From JALZKA01 sp963753385 (GTDB taxonomy: Bacteria; Actinomycetota; Thermoleophilia; Solirubrobacterales; 70-9): a stretch of 64,000 nucleotides of DNA. The notes beneath the pieces were generated by a model. That model made no database searches. It saw nothing but the letters and a program-made list of their open reading frames with translations, and was not told where the DNA came from. Positions within the stretch are counted from its first letter, which is position 1; each line of letters starts with the position of its first letter. The position numbers and the translations under genes are program-made. Below are positions 34,098 through 43,167 of the stretch, piece after piece. The DNA lies in NCBI GenBank assembly GCA_963753385.1, contig CAVWCC010000010.1:248001-312000 (forward strand). Direction: 5' to 3'.

Positions 34098-36332
34098 CTA
34101 CACCGCCTGGATCGTCACCTGCGCGTTGTAGTCGGGGATCCCGGCCTTGGGCGAGCGCACGCCGCCGGCGATCAACCGGTTGCCCTCCGGCCAGTGCACC
34201 TGCACGTTGCCGGGTGCGATCGGGGCCAGGTGCACGCGGCAGCGCAGCTCGCCGGAACTGCTCCGCACCAGGACCTCCTGACCGCTCTCCAGCCCGAGGC
34301 GCTCGGCGTCGTGCTCCGAGATCAGCACTGCCTCCCGGGCCGCCCCGGTCAGCGCATCCTTCGACTCCTGCACCATCGAGTTGAACTGCTTGCCGCGGCG
34401 GGTGGAGAGCAAGAGTGTTCCGTCACCGCCGCCGGCGTGGGGCGCCGGCCGAATGAGCGCGAAGCGCGCGCGTCCGTCGGCGGTGTCGAAGCGCATTCCC
34501 TCGCAGAGCAGCCTGCCGCCGTACTGGAACGAGTCGCCGCCCTCGTGCAGCTCCGCGATCTCGGCGTAGGCGGGAACCGCGCGGGCGATCTCGGCGCGCA
34601 GCTCCGGCGTGCCCGACGCCACCAGCGCGGGCGCCAGCTCGGGCCGCACGCGCGCCGCCAGGTCCAGGAGGACGGCCGACTCCGGGCGCGCCTCGCCGAT
34701 CCTGGGTCCCTCGATCTCCGGACTTAGGACCACGCGGCGCTCGGTCGTGGTCTCGGTCACCCCGCCGGGGATCTCGTATCGGGTCGCGGCCGGGAGCAGC
34801 AGCACCGTCTCGCCGGGGTCGGCGAGCATCTGCGAGGAGACCACGATGTCCATATGAACCCGCAGCGGGGTGCGCTCGAGCGCCTCGCGCACCCGGGCCG
34901 GGTCGGGCAGCACGTCGAGGAAGTTGCCGCCCGAGGAGAACAGGACATCGAGCTCGCCGGCGTACGCGGCGTCGAGCATCTGCGGCGACGTCAGGCCGGG
35001 CGCAGTCGGCACGTCGAAGCCCCACAGCTCGGCGAACGTGCGAGCGTTGTCCTCCGTGACCGGAAGCCCGCCAGGCAACGCCGTCGCGTAACAGCCCATC
35101 TCGGCTCCGCCCTGAACGCCCGAATGGCCGCGGATCGGCATCAGGCCGCAGCCGGGGCGGCCGACGAACCCGCGCGCGAGCGCGAGGTTGACGATCGCCC
35201 GCACCGCGTCCTCGCCGCCCCAATGCTGCGTCACCCCCATGCTCCACACGAGGACCGCGCGCTTCGCCTCACCGAGGAGCCGTGCCAGCTCGAGCATCCG
35301 CTCGCGCGGCGCGCCGGCCGCCTGCTCGAGCGTGTCCCAGCTCGAGGCGAGGACCGCCTCGCGAAGCTCCTCGAACCCGGTCGTGTGCGCGGCGACGAAC
35401 TCCTCGTCGACCCAGCCGCGCTCGATCAAGTGCCGGAGCGTGCCGGTCAGGAACGCCACGTCGCCGCCGATGTTGATCTGCATGAACCGGTCGGCGATCT
35501 TCGTCCCGAACAGCGCGCTCTCGGCCTTCGACGGGACCCAGTAGCGCTCCATCCCGGGCTCGCGGAGCGGGTTCACCACCGCCACGCGAGTGCCGGCCTT
35601 CTTCGCCTGGTGGAGGTACTTGGTCGTGACCGGCTGGTTGTTGGCGACGTTCGAGCCGATGAAGACGATCAGGTCGGTGCCGATCCAGTCCGAGTACGAG
35701 CAGGTCGACGCCGCGACGCCGAGCGCCTCCTTGAGCCCGAACGTGGAGGGGGAGTGGCAAACGCGCGCCGCGTTGTCGATCGAGTTCGTGCCGATCGCCC
35801 GTGCGGCCTTCTGCGCCGCGTAGTACGACTCGTTCGGCATCCCGCGCGAGGTCAGGTAGAAGCCGATCCGCTCGGGCCCGGCGGCGCGGATCCGGTCGGC
35901 GGCGAGGGCGAGCGCCGCGTCCCAGCTGACCCTGGTGAAGCCTGGTTCGCCGGCTCCGCGCAGCATCGGGTGCGCCAGGCGGCCGAGCCGGCGCAACTCG
36001 TCGCCGCGCAGCGCGCGGAGGGCCTCGACGTCCGCGAGCCGCCCCTCGTCGAGCGCGCCCATCGTGTTCAGCCGCAGGAGACGCAGGCGGATGTTGCACA
36101 GGTGGACGCCGGGGATCGTCCAGTCCCTCATCCCTTTGGTGCCGAGCGCGCAGCCGTCGCAGACGCCCTCGCGCAGGATCCGCATCGCGTAGCCCGCCTG
36201 GTCCCGGTTCTCCCACCCCGCGCGGAGCACCTCGGCGAAGTTGTTCGGCCGCTGCTCGCCGATCCCGAACGGCTTCCAGCTCGCCCAGTTCGACGGCGTC
36301 CAGCGCCGCTTCGGCTTCCGCAGCTCCTCCAT
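34098..36332 (-). CDS. FdhF/YdeP-type molybdopterin oxidoreductase
   Basis: This 744-residue Mo-bis-MGD oxidoreductase belongs to the FdhF/YdeP (TIGR01701-like) group. N-terminal CDGCALGTKG and HLCNIRLRLLRLNTMG replace the usual four-cysteine [4Fe-4S] motif, leaving few cysteines, so a cluster is doubtful. ARVCHSPSTFGLKEALG contains the candidate Mo-ligand region. FIGSNVANNQPVTTKYLHQA and the C-terminal LLLSTRRGKQFNSMVQESKD are cofactor-binding. The reaction is often called formate dehydrogenase-like but is unproven. fdhD lies divergently with overlapping start codons. ATG at 36332 or GTG at 36350 are possible starts. Confidence 0.87.
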   Translation of the reverse strand: MEELRKPKRRWTPSNWASWKPFGIGEQRPNNFAEVLRAGWENRDQAGYAMRILREGVCDGCALGTKGMRDWTIPGVHLCNIRLRLLRLNTMGALDEGRLADVEALRALRGDELRRLGRLAHPMLRGAGEPGFTRVSWDAALALAADRIRAAGPERIGFYLTSRGMPNESYYAAQKAARAIGTNSIDNAARVCHSPSTFGLKEALGVAASTCSYSDWIGTDLIVFIGSNVANNQPVTTKYLHQAKKAGTRVAVVNPLREPGMERYWVPSKAESALFGTKIADRFMQINIGGDVAFLTGTLRHLIERGWVDEEFVAAHTTGFEELREAVLASSWDTLEQAAGAPRERMLELARLLGEAKRAVLVWSMGVTQHWGGEDAVRAIVNLALARGFVGRPGCGLMPIRGHSGVQGGAEMGCYATALPGGLPVTEDNARTFAELWGFDVPTAPGLTSPQMLDAAYAGELDVLFSSGGNFLDVLPDPARVREALERTPLRVHMDIVVSSQMLADPGETVLLLPAATRYEIPGGVTETTTERRVVLSPEIEGPRIGEARPESAVLLDLAARVRPELAPALVASGTPELRAEIARAVPAYAEIAELHEGGDSFQYGGRLLCEGMRFDTADGRARFALIRPAPHAGGGDGTLLLSTRRGKQFNSMVQESKDALTGAAREAVLISEHDAERLGLESGQEVLVRSSSGELRCRVHLAPIAPGNVQVHWPEGNRLIAGGVRSPKAGIPDYNAQVTIQAV

Positions 36333-37113
36333 GGGGCTATGTTCGCTCACTGTGGACGAACCCGCGGACCAGCGCGCCTACCAACGCGTCGAGCGCGACG
36401 GCGGCGAGGACTTCGTCGCGGTCGAGGAGCCGCTCGAGATCCGGGTGGACTCCGAGCCGCTCGCGGTCACGATGCGCACGCCGGGAAACGACGAGGAGCT
36501 CGCCCTCGGCTTTCTGTACGGCGAGGGGCTGATCGACGTCCCGCGCGAAGCCGGACCGGACGCGGAGCTCTCGGCCAACGTGGTCGAGGTCGTCGGTCCG
36601 CTCCTGCGGGACCCCGGCGATCGGCGCTTCTACACGTCCTCCTCATGCGGCGTCTGCGGCAAGGGAGCGATCGAGGAGGTCGCGGTGATGAGCGCGCCGT
36701 TGCCGCCCGGCCCCGAGGTGGCGCGCGAGCTGCTCGCCGCGCTGCCTGACCGGTTGCGCCAACCTGCGTTCGAGCGGACCGGCGGCCTCCATGCGACCGG
36801 GCTGTTCAGCGCGAGCGGCGAGCCTCTGTGCGTCCGCGAGGACGTCGGCCGCCACAACGCGATGGACAAGGTCGTCGGCTGGGCGCTCGGCGAGGGCTCA
36901 CTTCCGCTTCACGGCCGCGTGCTTTGCGTCAGCGGCAGGCTCTCGTTCGAGCTCGTGCAGAAGGCCGCGGTCGCGGGCTGCCCGATCCTTGTCGGAGTTG
37001 GAGCTCCCAGCTCCCTCGCGATCGAGCTGGCCTCAGAGCGGGGCCTGACGCTCTGCGGCTTCGCCCGCGAGAGCGCGGTCAACGTCTACACGGGCGCGGA
37101 GCGAGTCGAGTAG
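36331..37113 (+). CDS. fdhD: FdhD sulfurtransferase
   Basis: FdhD passes sulphur from a cysteine desulfurase to bis-MGD enzymes, mainly formate dehydrogenases. This ~260-residue protein has the essential cysteine pair in SSSCGVCGKGAIEEV, preceded by GNDEELALGFLYGEGLI and followed by CVREDVGRHNAMDKVVGWAL and CGFARESAVNVYTG, all family hallmarks. ATG at 36331 overlaps the start codon of the divergent oxidoreductase within CCATGG; GTG at 36352 is the alternative and would separate them. It ends one base before the next oxidoreductase's stop (convergent). Confidence 0.94.
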   Translation: MGLCSLTVDEPADQRAYQRVERDGGEDFVAVEEPLEIRVDSEPLAVTMRTPGNDEELALGFLYGEGLIDVPREAGPDAELSANVVEVVGPLLRDPGDRRFYTSSSCGVCGKGAIEEVAVMSAPLPPGPEVARELLAALPDRLRQPAFERTGGLHATGLFSASGEPLCVREDVGRHNAMDKVVGWALGEGSLPLHGRVLCVSGRLSFELVQKAAVAGCPILVGVGAPSSLAIELASERGLTLCGFARESAVNVYTGAERVE

Positions 37114-39171
37114 CTAGAGGGCCTCGAGCTCGACTCGGTTGTCGTTGAACGTCGGCGCCGCCCCCAGCTCGGTGAGGCGCTGGGACGTCGTCACCTGCCC
37201 GCTGCGCCCGTGCGCATAGTCGCCGCTCCACCACCCCATGGGCGCGACCACCACTCCCTCCCGGGCGTCGTCCGAGACCTGCGCGGCGCACTCGAACGAG
37301 CCGCGCTCGTTGAACACGCGGACCGTGGCGCCATCCGCGATCGAGCGCCCCTCGGCGTCGGCCGGGTTAACGACCACGTACGGCTCGGGCTGGGCCGCGT
37401 GCTGGCGGTTCTGGTTCGCGAACGTGGAGTTCAGGAACAGGTGCGTCTTCGGCGTCACCAGCGCCAGCGGGAACTGCGCCGCGAGCGCCTCGTCGGTGGC
37501 CTCGGCGGGCGGGTCGAAGAACGGGACCGGGTCGACGCCCGCGTCCACCAGCCAGTCCGCCCGCAGGCCGAGCTTTCCCGTCGGCGTCCCGAAGTTGCCC
37601 TCGGCGTGCGGAATCGGCCCGTGCCCGGTGTCGATCTTCTGCCAGCCGCGCTCGCGCAGCGTCGCGAGCGACACCCCCGCCGGATCTCCCTTCAGCAGCA
37701 GCTCGAGCAGCTCCTCGTCGGACTCGTGGAACGCCGGGGCGTCGAAGCCGAGCGCCGCCGCGAGCAGCCGAAACGCCTCGGTTGTCGTCTTCGCCTCGCC
37801 CGGCGGCGCAATTGCCGGCTCGTTGAGGGTGAAGTAGTGATGGCCCCACGAAAAGACGGCGTCGAGGTGCTCGAGCTGTGTGGTCGCGGGCAGGACAACG
37901 TCGGCGTAACGCGCGGTGTCGGTCATGAACTGCTCGATCACCACGGTGTGGAGGTCGTCGCGCCGGAGGCCCGCAAGCACGCGCTCCTGGTCGGGCGCGA
38001 TCTGGGCCGGATTCGATGACCACACGACGAGTGCTTTGACCGGCGGATCGAGCGCCTCGTCGGTGAGGGCCTGGCCCAGCTGGGACATGTTGATGTCGCG
38101 CGACGGCCCCGTCCGCAGCTCCGCCCCGTCGAGCACCGCGCTCGGCACCGCGACCGCGGTCGCCGTGGGGACGTACGAGCAACCGCCGCCGCGGTGCCGC
38201 CAGGCGCCCGTGATCGCCGGCAGGCAGGCGATCGTGCGGTAGGCGATCGGGGCACCAAGGTGACGCTGGGCGCCCACTCCCAGGCGAAGCAGGGCGGGTT
38301 GCGTTGTCGCGAAGTCGCGGCCGACCCGCTCGATCGTCTCCTCGTCAACACCGCAGATGGCCGCGCACTCGCCGACCGTCCGCTCGCCGAGCCTCTCGAC
38401 CAGCTCGTCGAAGCCGTCGGCGTGGGCCCGGCACCATTCCTCGTCCACGAGCCCGGCGTCGAGAACCGCCCGCATCATCCCCAGCGCGAGCGCCGCGTCG
38501 GTCCCGGGGAGCGGGCGCAGGTGCTCGTCGGCGACCCGCGCCGTGCGGCTGCGGAACGGATCCACCACCACAAGCCGCGCGCCGGCCGAGCGCGCCTCGA
38601 GGAGCTTCTTCCAGAGGTGCGGCGCGGTGGACATCGGGTTCCACCCCCAGACCAGAAGGTAGCGCGCGTGCGGCCACTCCTCGGGGTCGACCTCCGGCGA
38701 GATCCCGTGCGTGGCGGTGGTCCCGGCGATGCCGGCGCTGGCGCAGATCGTCCGCACCAGCTCGGTCGCACCGATCGCGTTCATGAGCCGGTTTGCGATC
38801 GAGCCGCCCTGGATCGCGCCCTGGGTGCCCATGTAGCTGTACGGCAGGACGGCCTCGCCGCCGTGGGCGTCGGTCGCATCGCGGATGCCGGCGGCGGCCA
38901 GCTCGACCGCCTCCTCCCAGCTTGCCCGGCGGAACTCTCCGCCGCCCTTCGCGCCGGTCCGGACGAGCGGATGAAGGACGCGGTCATCCGCGTAGACGCG
39001 ATCGAGGTAGTTGGAGACCTTGCCGCAGAGGAACCCCTGCGTAATCGGGTGCTCCGGGTCGCCCGCGATCGACACCGCGCGGCCGGAGGCATCGACCTCG
39101 GTCAGCATCGCGCAGGTGTCCGGGCAGTCGTGGGGGCAGGCGCCTCGTACGGTTCGAAGCTCCTGCGCCAT
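37114..39171 (-). CDS. Molybdopterin oxidoreductase with N-terminal [4Fe-4S] site
   Basis: This 685-residue member of the DMSO-reductase superfamily starts with ACPHDCPDTCAM and GFLCGK, the four cysteines of a [4Fe-4S] cluster. The segment TICASAGIAGTTATHG lies where the Mo-ligand residue is expected. Cofactor-binding blocks follow: LLVWGWNPMSTAPHLWKKL, VVWSSNPAQIAP, DVVLPATTQLEHLD and the C-terminal dinucleotide domain (THLFLNSTFANQNRQH, PMGWWSGDY). There is no Tat signal, so it is cytoplasmic. No partner electron-transfer subunit is adjacent. ATG at 39171 lies 8 bp behind the next oxidoreductase gene; the two form an operon. The substrate is unknown. Confidence 0.87.
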   Translation of the reverse strand: MAQELRTVRGACPHDCPDTCAMLTEVDASGRAVSIAGDPEHPITQGFLCGKVSNYLDRVYADDRVLHPLVRTGAKGGGEFRRASWEEAVELAAAGIRDATDAHGGEAVLPYSYMGTQGAIQGGSIANRLMNAIGATELVRTICASAGIAGTTATHGISPEVDPEEWPHARYLLVWGWNPMSTAPHLWKKLLEARSAGARLVVVDPFRSRTARVADEHLRPLPGTDAALALGMMRAVLDAGLVDEEWCRAHADGFDELVERLGERTVGECAAICGVDEETIERVGRDFATTQPALLRLGVGAQRHLGAPIAYRTIACLPAITGAWRHRGGGCSYVPTATAVAVPSAVLDGAELRTGPSRDINMSQLGQALTDEALDPPVKALVVWSSNPAQIAPDQERVLAGLRRDDLHTVVIEQFMTDTARYADVVLPATTQLEHLDAVFSWGHHYFTLNEPAIAPPGEAKTTTEAFRLLAAALGFDAPAFHESDEELLELLLKGDPAGVSLATLRERGWQKIDTGHGPIPHAEGNFGTPTGKLGLRADWLVDAGVDPVPFFDPPAEATDEALAAQFPLALVTPKTHLFLNSTFANQNRQHAAQPEPYVVVNPADAEGRSIADGATVRVFNERGSFECAAQVSDDAREGVVVAPMGWWSGDYAHGRSGQVTTSQRLTELGAAPTFNDNRVELEAL

Positions 39172-39179
39172 GCGCCGCG

Positions 39180-41378
39180 CTATGCCGCGGCTCCGACGGC
39201 GTCCGCCTGGGCCGGCGCCGCCGCGGCAGCTACGGGCTCGATGCGGATCGGGATCCCGTTCAGGTGGGCCATGCCGGCAAGGCGCTCGAGCTCCGACGGA
39301 TCCGAGGAGGCGAGGGCGTTCGAGTTGGCGCCGCCGGCGCGGTTCGCCACCCGCCAGCCGCCGCCGCGGTGGCCCCAGCCGTGCGGTACCGCGACCGTGC
39401 CGCGCTTCATCTCGTCGGCCAGGTTCGCGGGCAGCTCGATGGAGCCGTGCGCCGAGGTCACGCAGCACGTCTCGCCATCGGCGATCCCGGCCGCCGCCGC
39501 GTCCTCGGGGTGGATCCGCGCCGTGTGCCTGCGATCGCCTCGCATCAGGAGGGGCGAGTTGTGCATCCACGAGTTGTGCGAGCGCAGCTCGCGGAGTCCG
39601 ATCAGCCGCAGCGGGAAGGCCGGGTCGTGGCCGTTTCGAGACGCCAGCGTCCGCGCGTCGGCCAGCACCTCGGGCGGGTCGAGGCGCACGCGCTTGTCGC
39701 GGTGGCGGATCTTGCGACGCAGGACTCCCCCGGCGAGCTCATCGCCGAGCACGATCCCGTGCGGGTTGCGACGCAGCTCGGCCACGCTCAGGCGCCCGCG
39801 CCGCAGCCCGAACCAGTCGCCGCCGGGACCGGCGCGCAGGATCAGGTCGACGAGCCGCTCGGGCGAGAGGCGCACACCGGCCTTCCCTGCCCACCGCAAG
39901 AGCCGCAGGCTCGACGGCACGACGCCGGCCCGGCGCGAGATCTGGTCGATGACCTCCCACTCCTGGCGGGCCTCTCCCGCGGGCTCGACCACCGCGTCGG
40001 TCATCTGGATGAACGGCGTCGTGAACAGGCTCAGGAACGGGAGCGGGAAGTCCTCGCGCTCGTACATCGTGGTCGCCGGGAGGACGAAGTCGCAGTGGCA
40101 CGACGTGTCGGACACGTAGAGGTCGATCGCGACGCTGAGCTCGAGACCGGCCATCGCTTCCTCGAGCTCCGCCCCGTTCGGCACCGACAGAACCGGGTTC
40201 CCGGCCGAGACGAAGAACGCCCGGATCTGCCCCTTGCCCGGCGTCGTCATCTCCTTGGCCATGACCGACGCGGGCAGGCTGCCGAGCACCTCGGGGAGGT
40301 CGCCGATCCGCGAGCGCACGCGGTCGTAGGTCGCGAGGTTGACCATCGACGCGAGGCGCTCGAAGTCGATCGGCGGGTCGCCGAAGACGGCGCCGCCCTC
40401 GCGGTCGAGGTTGCCGGTGACCAGGTTGAGCGCGTCGAGCAGGAATGCGACGACGGTCGCGTTCCGGCCGAGGCACGAGCCGGTGCGACCGTAGACGGCC
40501 GCCCGCTCGGCCCGGGCGAGGTCGCGGGCCAGGCGGCGAACCTCGCGCGCCTCGACCCCGGTGTGCACCTCGGTCCGCTCGGCTGGATGTTGCATCGCCA
40601 GATCGCGCAGCGCCGCGACCCCGCGCGACTGCCGGCCGATCGCCTCCTCATCCTCGAGCCCGTCGGAGAAGATCGCCTCGAGCATCGAGAGCAGGAGGAA
40701 GGCGTCGCCGTCGGGATGGATCGCGACGTGCTCGAACGCGCGGGCGGTCTCCGAGCGCCGCGGGTCCACGACCACCACTCTGCCGCCGCGCTCCGTGATC
40801 GCGCGGAGTTGATCCTTCACCCGCGGGGCGCTCATCACGCTGCCGTGCGAGACGAACGGGTTCGCGCCCACGATCAGCAGGAAGTCCGTTCGGGCCAGGT
40901 CGGGGATCGGGACGATGTATGGCGAGCCGTAGAGGAAGTGGCTCGCGGCGAACCGATTCGAGACGTCCTGGCTCGACGCCGTGTAGAAGTGCGGCGAGCC
41001 GAAAGCATCGACGAAGCCCTTGGCCCAGAGCGGATGCGAGTACGAGAACGCCGCCGGGTTGCCCATGTAGTAGCCGACCGAGTCGCCGCCGTGCTCGGCC
41101 ACGATCTTCTTCAGCCGGGCTCCGATCTCGTCCAGCGCCGCGTCCCAGCTCACCCGTTCGAACTCGCCGCTCGCGTTCTTCCGCAATGGGTGCAGCACCC
41201 GGTCGGGGTCGTTATGAAGCTCGGCCATCGCGATCCCCGCCGGACAGGCGAATCCCTGCGACAGCGGGTGCTCGGAGTCGGGGCGGAGCTTGACCAGCTC
41301 GCCATCCTCGACCGTCGCGACCATGCCGCAGAGCGGCTCGCAGATCCGGCAGTAGGTGACGCGTTCGTCTGTTGCCAA
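39180..41378 (-). CDS. Molybdopterin oxidoreductase with N-terminal [4Fe-4S] site
   Basis: This ~732-residue DMSO-reductase superfamily enzyme starts YCRICEPLCGMVATVEDG with GFACPAG completing a [4Fe-4S] motif. Mo region: FYTASSQDVSNRFAASHFLY, without an obvious cysteine ligand. Later blocks: LIVGANPFVSHGSVMSAP, FFVSAGNPVLSVPNG, CDFVLPATTMYEREDFPLP and the C-terminal RRHTARIHPEDAAAAGIADG with HGWGHRGGGWRVANRAGG. It is cytoplasmic and related to assimilatory nitrate reductase or formate dehydrogenase-like proteins, with the substrate open. The best start is TTG at 41378 after AGGGGAGG. First gene of a two-oxidoreductase operon. Confidence 0.86.
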   Translation of the reverse strand: MATDERVTYCRICEPLCGMVATVEDGELVKLRPDSEHPLSQGFACPAGIAMAELHNDPDRVLHPLRKNASGEFERVSWDAALDEIGARLKKIVAEHGGDSVGYYMGNPAAFSYSHPLWAKGFVDAFGSPHFYTASSQDVSNRFAASHFLYGSPYIVPIPDLARTDFLLIVGANPFVSHGSVMSAPRVKDQLRAITERGGRVVVVDPRRSETARAFEHVAIHPDGDAFLLLSMLEAIFSDGLEDEEAIGRQSRGVAALRDLAMQHPAERTEVHTGVEAREVRRLARDLARAERAAVYGRTGSCLGRNATVVAFLLDALNLVTGNLDREGGAVFGDPPIDFERLASMVNLATYDRVRSRIGDLPEVLGSLPASVMAKEMTTPGKGQIRAFFVSAGNPVLSVPNGAELEEAMAGLELSVAIDLYVSDTSCHCDFVLPATTMYEREDFPLPFLSLFTTPFIQMTDAVVEPAGEARQEWEVIDQISRRAGVVPSSLRLLRWAGKAGVRLSPERLVDLILRAGPGGDWFGLRRGRLSVAELRRNPHGIVLGDELAGGVLRRKIRHRDKRVRLDPPEVLADARTLASRNGHDPAFPLRLIGLRELRSHNSWMHNSPLLMRGDRRHTARIHPEDAAAAGIADGETCCVTSAHGSIELPANLADEMKRGTVAVPHGWGHRGGGWRVANRAGGANSNALASSDPSELERLAGMAHLNGIPIRIEPVAAAAAPAQADAVGAAA

Positions 41379-41436
41379 GCGACCTCCCCTATGGACCGGG
41401 ACGATCGTACCGGTCGGAATCGCCGGAGGCGCTCCG

Positions 41437-41835
41437 TCAGTCGAAGTTCTCCCCGATCGGCTTGCAGGCGAGGCGCCCGCCGCCGCTGCGAACCACCTTG
41501 CGGGTAACCGACACCCTGCCTTCAACAGAGTTGATCTCCTCAACGCCGCCGCCGGCCCAGTAGCCGTTGGTGCTCGTCCGCGCGGTGTCGATCAGCTTCG
41601 GCTCCCCCGCGGCCGGGAACCGGCGGATGATCTTCACGGTCCTGCCGCCGACGCACTTCCTCTTCGCCGACGAGACGGTGCCGATGATGTAGTCGGACGC
41701 GCCGTTGCTGTTCGAGTCGGCAAAGCTGACCAACGTCAGCGTCGTGTTCGCCGACTGCCCCCGGGCGCCCGCTACGGACGCTCCGATCAAGATCGCGGCC
41801 ACGCCCACGAGCGAGACGATCAACCTGGCCTTCAC
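41437..41835 (-). CDS. Small secreted protein of unknown function
   Basis: This 132-residue protein has a signal peptide (IVSLVGVAAILIGASVAGA, cleavage near ARGQS). The mature part is beta-rich with two cysteines, in KRKCVGGRTVKIIRR and RLACKPIGENFD. Its DSNSNGASDYIIGTV stretch recalls EF-hand/thrombospondin-type calcium loops. CVGGRTVKI recurs in secreted actinobacterial proteins. No function is known. It lies at the end of the mod operon strand, 31 bp after the DUF6457 gene, and may be transcribed with it. Confidence 0.72.
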   Translation of the reverse strand: MKARLIVSLVGVAAILIGASVAGARGQSANTTLTLVSFADSNSNGASDYIIGTVSSAKRKCVGGRTVKIIRRFPAAGEPKLIDTARTSTNGYWAGGGVEEINSVEGRVSVTRKVVRSGGGRLACKPIGENFD

Positions 41836-41866
41836 GCGTGCACCTCCAGCGTTTAGCGGGACAGGA

Positions 41867-42085
41867 TCATCCCACGCGTTCGGCGGCGGCCCTCAGCTCG
41901 TCGAGCGAGCGCCCGTCGCGGCCCGCCATGTAGCAGGCGATCGGCGCGGCGATCCGCTCCGAGGCGTGAGCCGCGGTTGCCGCCAGGTCAAGCAATGCAG
42001 CGGTCGTCTCCTCGTCGGGCGCTTCGGCGCCGATCTCGGAAGCGAACGCCTCAAGCCACTCGTCTGCCTTCCTTACGTCGCTCAT
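41867..42085 (-). CDS. DUF6457 small protein
   Basis: This 72-residue all-helical protein (MSDVRKADEWLEAFASEIGA, EETTAALLDLAATAAHASER, IAAPIACYMAGRDGRSLDEL) matches the DUF6457 type found with molybdenum-cofactor genes in Actinobacteria, sometimes fused to MobA. It follows modC by 11 bp, so it is last or next to last in the moaA-mod operon. A helper role in moco handling is inferred from context only. Confidence 0.8.
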   Translation of the reverse strand: MSDVRKADEWLEAFASEIGAEAPDEETTAALLDLAATAAHASERIAAPIACYMAGRDGRSLDELRAAAERVG

Positions 42086-42096
42086 CCAATGCCTTC

Positions 42097-43167
42097 CTAT
42101 CGCTCGACGACCCGGGTCGCCGAAGCTTTCCAGACGCACACGACCTCGCGTCCGGGGGCAAGCTCGAGCTCGGCGACAGCCGCCGGGGTCACCTCGGCCG
42201 CGAGCGCCTGGCCGTTGGCCTCGAGACCGACGCGGACCCTGCTGCCCAGCTCGGTGACCGAGGCGACCCGCGCGGCAAGGCGGTTGCGGGCCGAGCTCGG
42301 CACGTCCGCGAACGCGGGCTCGAGTGTGATCTCCCAGGGGTGAACGCTGACCGCGACCGGCCCGGAGCGGTCCTCGTCGATGCTCGCGACCACCCCGCCC
42401 CCATCGAGCCGGACGTCGGTGCCACCACCGGGGCGGGGCGCGGCCACTCCGGTCAGGACCACGGAGCCGATCAGGTCGGCCACGAACGCGGCGGCGGGGC
42501 GCGACGCAAGCTCGCCGGGCGCGCCCTGCTGGACCAGGTGGCCTGACTCGATTACGGCGATCTCGTCGGCCAGTGCTGCGGCCTCCTCGAAGTCGTGGGT
42601 GACAAGGATGGTCGGGACGCCGGCCGCCGCGATCGTTCGGGCGAGCTCGCGCGATGCGTGCGCCCGGGTGCGCGCGTCCAGCGCCGCGAGGGGCTCGTCG
42701 AGGAGCAGCGCCTTCGGCTCCACCGCCAAAGCCCGGGCGAGCGCCACCCGCTGGCGCTCCCCGCCCGAGAGCGTCCGGGGGCGCTCGTCGGCGTGGGCCT
42801 CGAGCCCGAAGCGCCCGAGCAGCTCGAGCGCAAGACGACGACGCTCGGCTTTGCCGACGCCCCTGATCGGGTAAGCAACGTTGGCCCAGACCGGGAGGTG
42901 GCCGAAGAGCGCGTAGTCCTGGAAGACGTATCCGCAGCGCCGCAGCTCCGGGGGCAGCGCGGTCCCGCCGGCGCCCAACCAGGACTCGCCGTCGCATGCG
43001 ATCGTTCCGCGCTCCGGCGTCACCAGGCCCGCAACGCAGCGCAGAACCGAGGTCTTGCCGGCGCCGGACGGTCCGACCAGGGCCAGGCAGCGGTCCGCCC
43101 GGACGTCGAGCGAAAGGTCGAGCTCGAGCCGCCCCAGCTTGAGCCCGAGGCCGTCAATCGACAACAA
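42097..43167 (-). CDS. modC: Molybdate ABC transporter ATP-binding protein ModC
   Basis: This 356-residue ABC ATPase has Walker A VGPSGAGKTSVLRC, Q-loop YVFQDYALFGHLPVWANV, signature TLSGGERQRVALARALA, Walker B ALLLDEPLAALDA and switch histidine ILVTHDFEEAAALAD. A C-terminal TOBE/MOP-like domain (about 290-356: RNRLAARVASVTELGSRVRV) is typical of ModC and may bind molybdate. The start is a TTG near 43167, overlapping modB by 14 bp. Confidence 0.93.
   Translation of the reverse strand: MLSIDGLGLKLGRLELDLSLDVRADRCLALVGPSGAGKTSVLRCVAGLVTPERGTIACDGESWLGAGGTALPPELRRCGYVFQDYALFGHLPVWANVAYPIRGVGKAERRRLALELLGRFGLEAHADERPRTLSGGERQRVALARALAVEPKALLLDEPLAALDARTRAHASRELARTIAAAGVPTILVTHDFEEAAALADEIAVIESGHLVQQGAPGELASRPAAAFVADLIGSVVLTGVAAPRPGGGTDVRLDGGGVVASIDEDRSGPVAVSVHPWEITLEPAFADVPSSARNRLAARVASVTELGSRVRVGLEANGQALAAEVTPAAVAELELAPGREVVCVWKASATRVVER

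Noticed and set aside
38194..41507. Long plus-strand frames over the molybdopterin oxidoreductase genes
   Set aside because: They are arginine-rich with no recognisable domain, while the minus strand encodes complete superfamily proteins.
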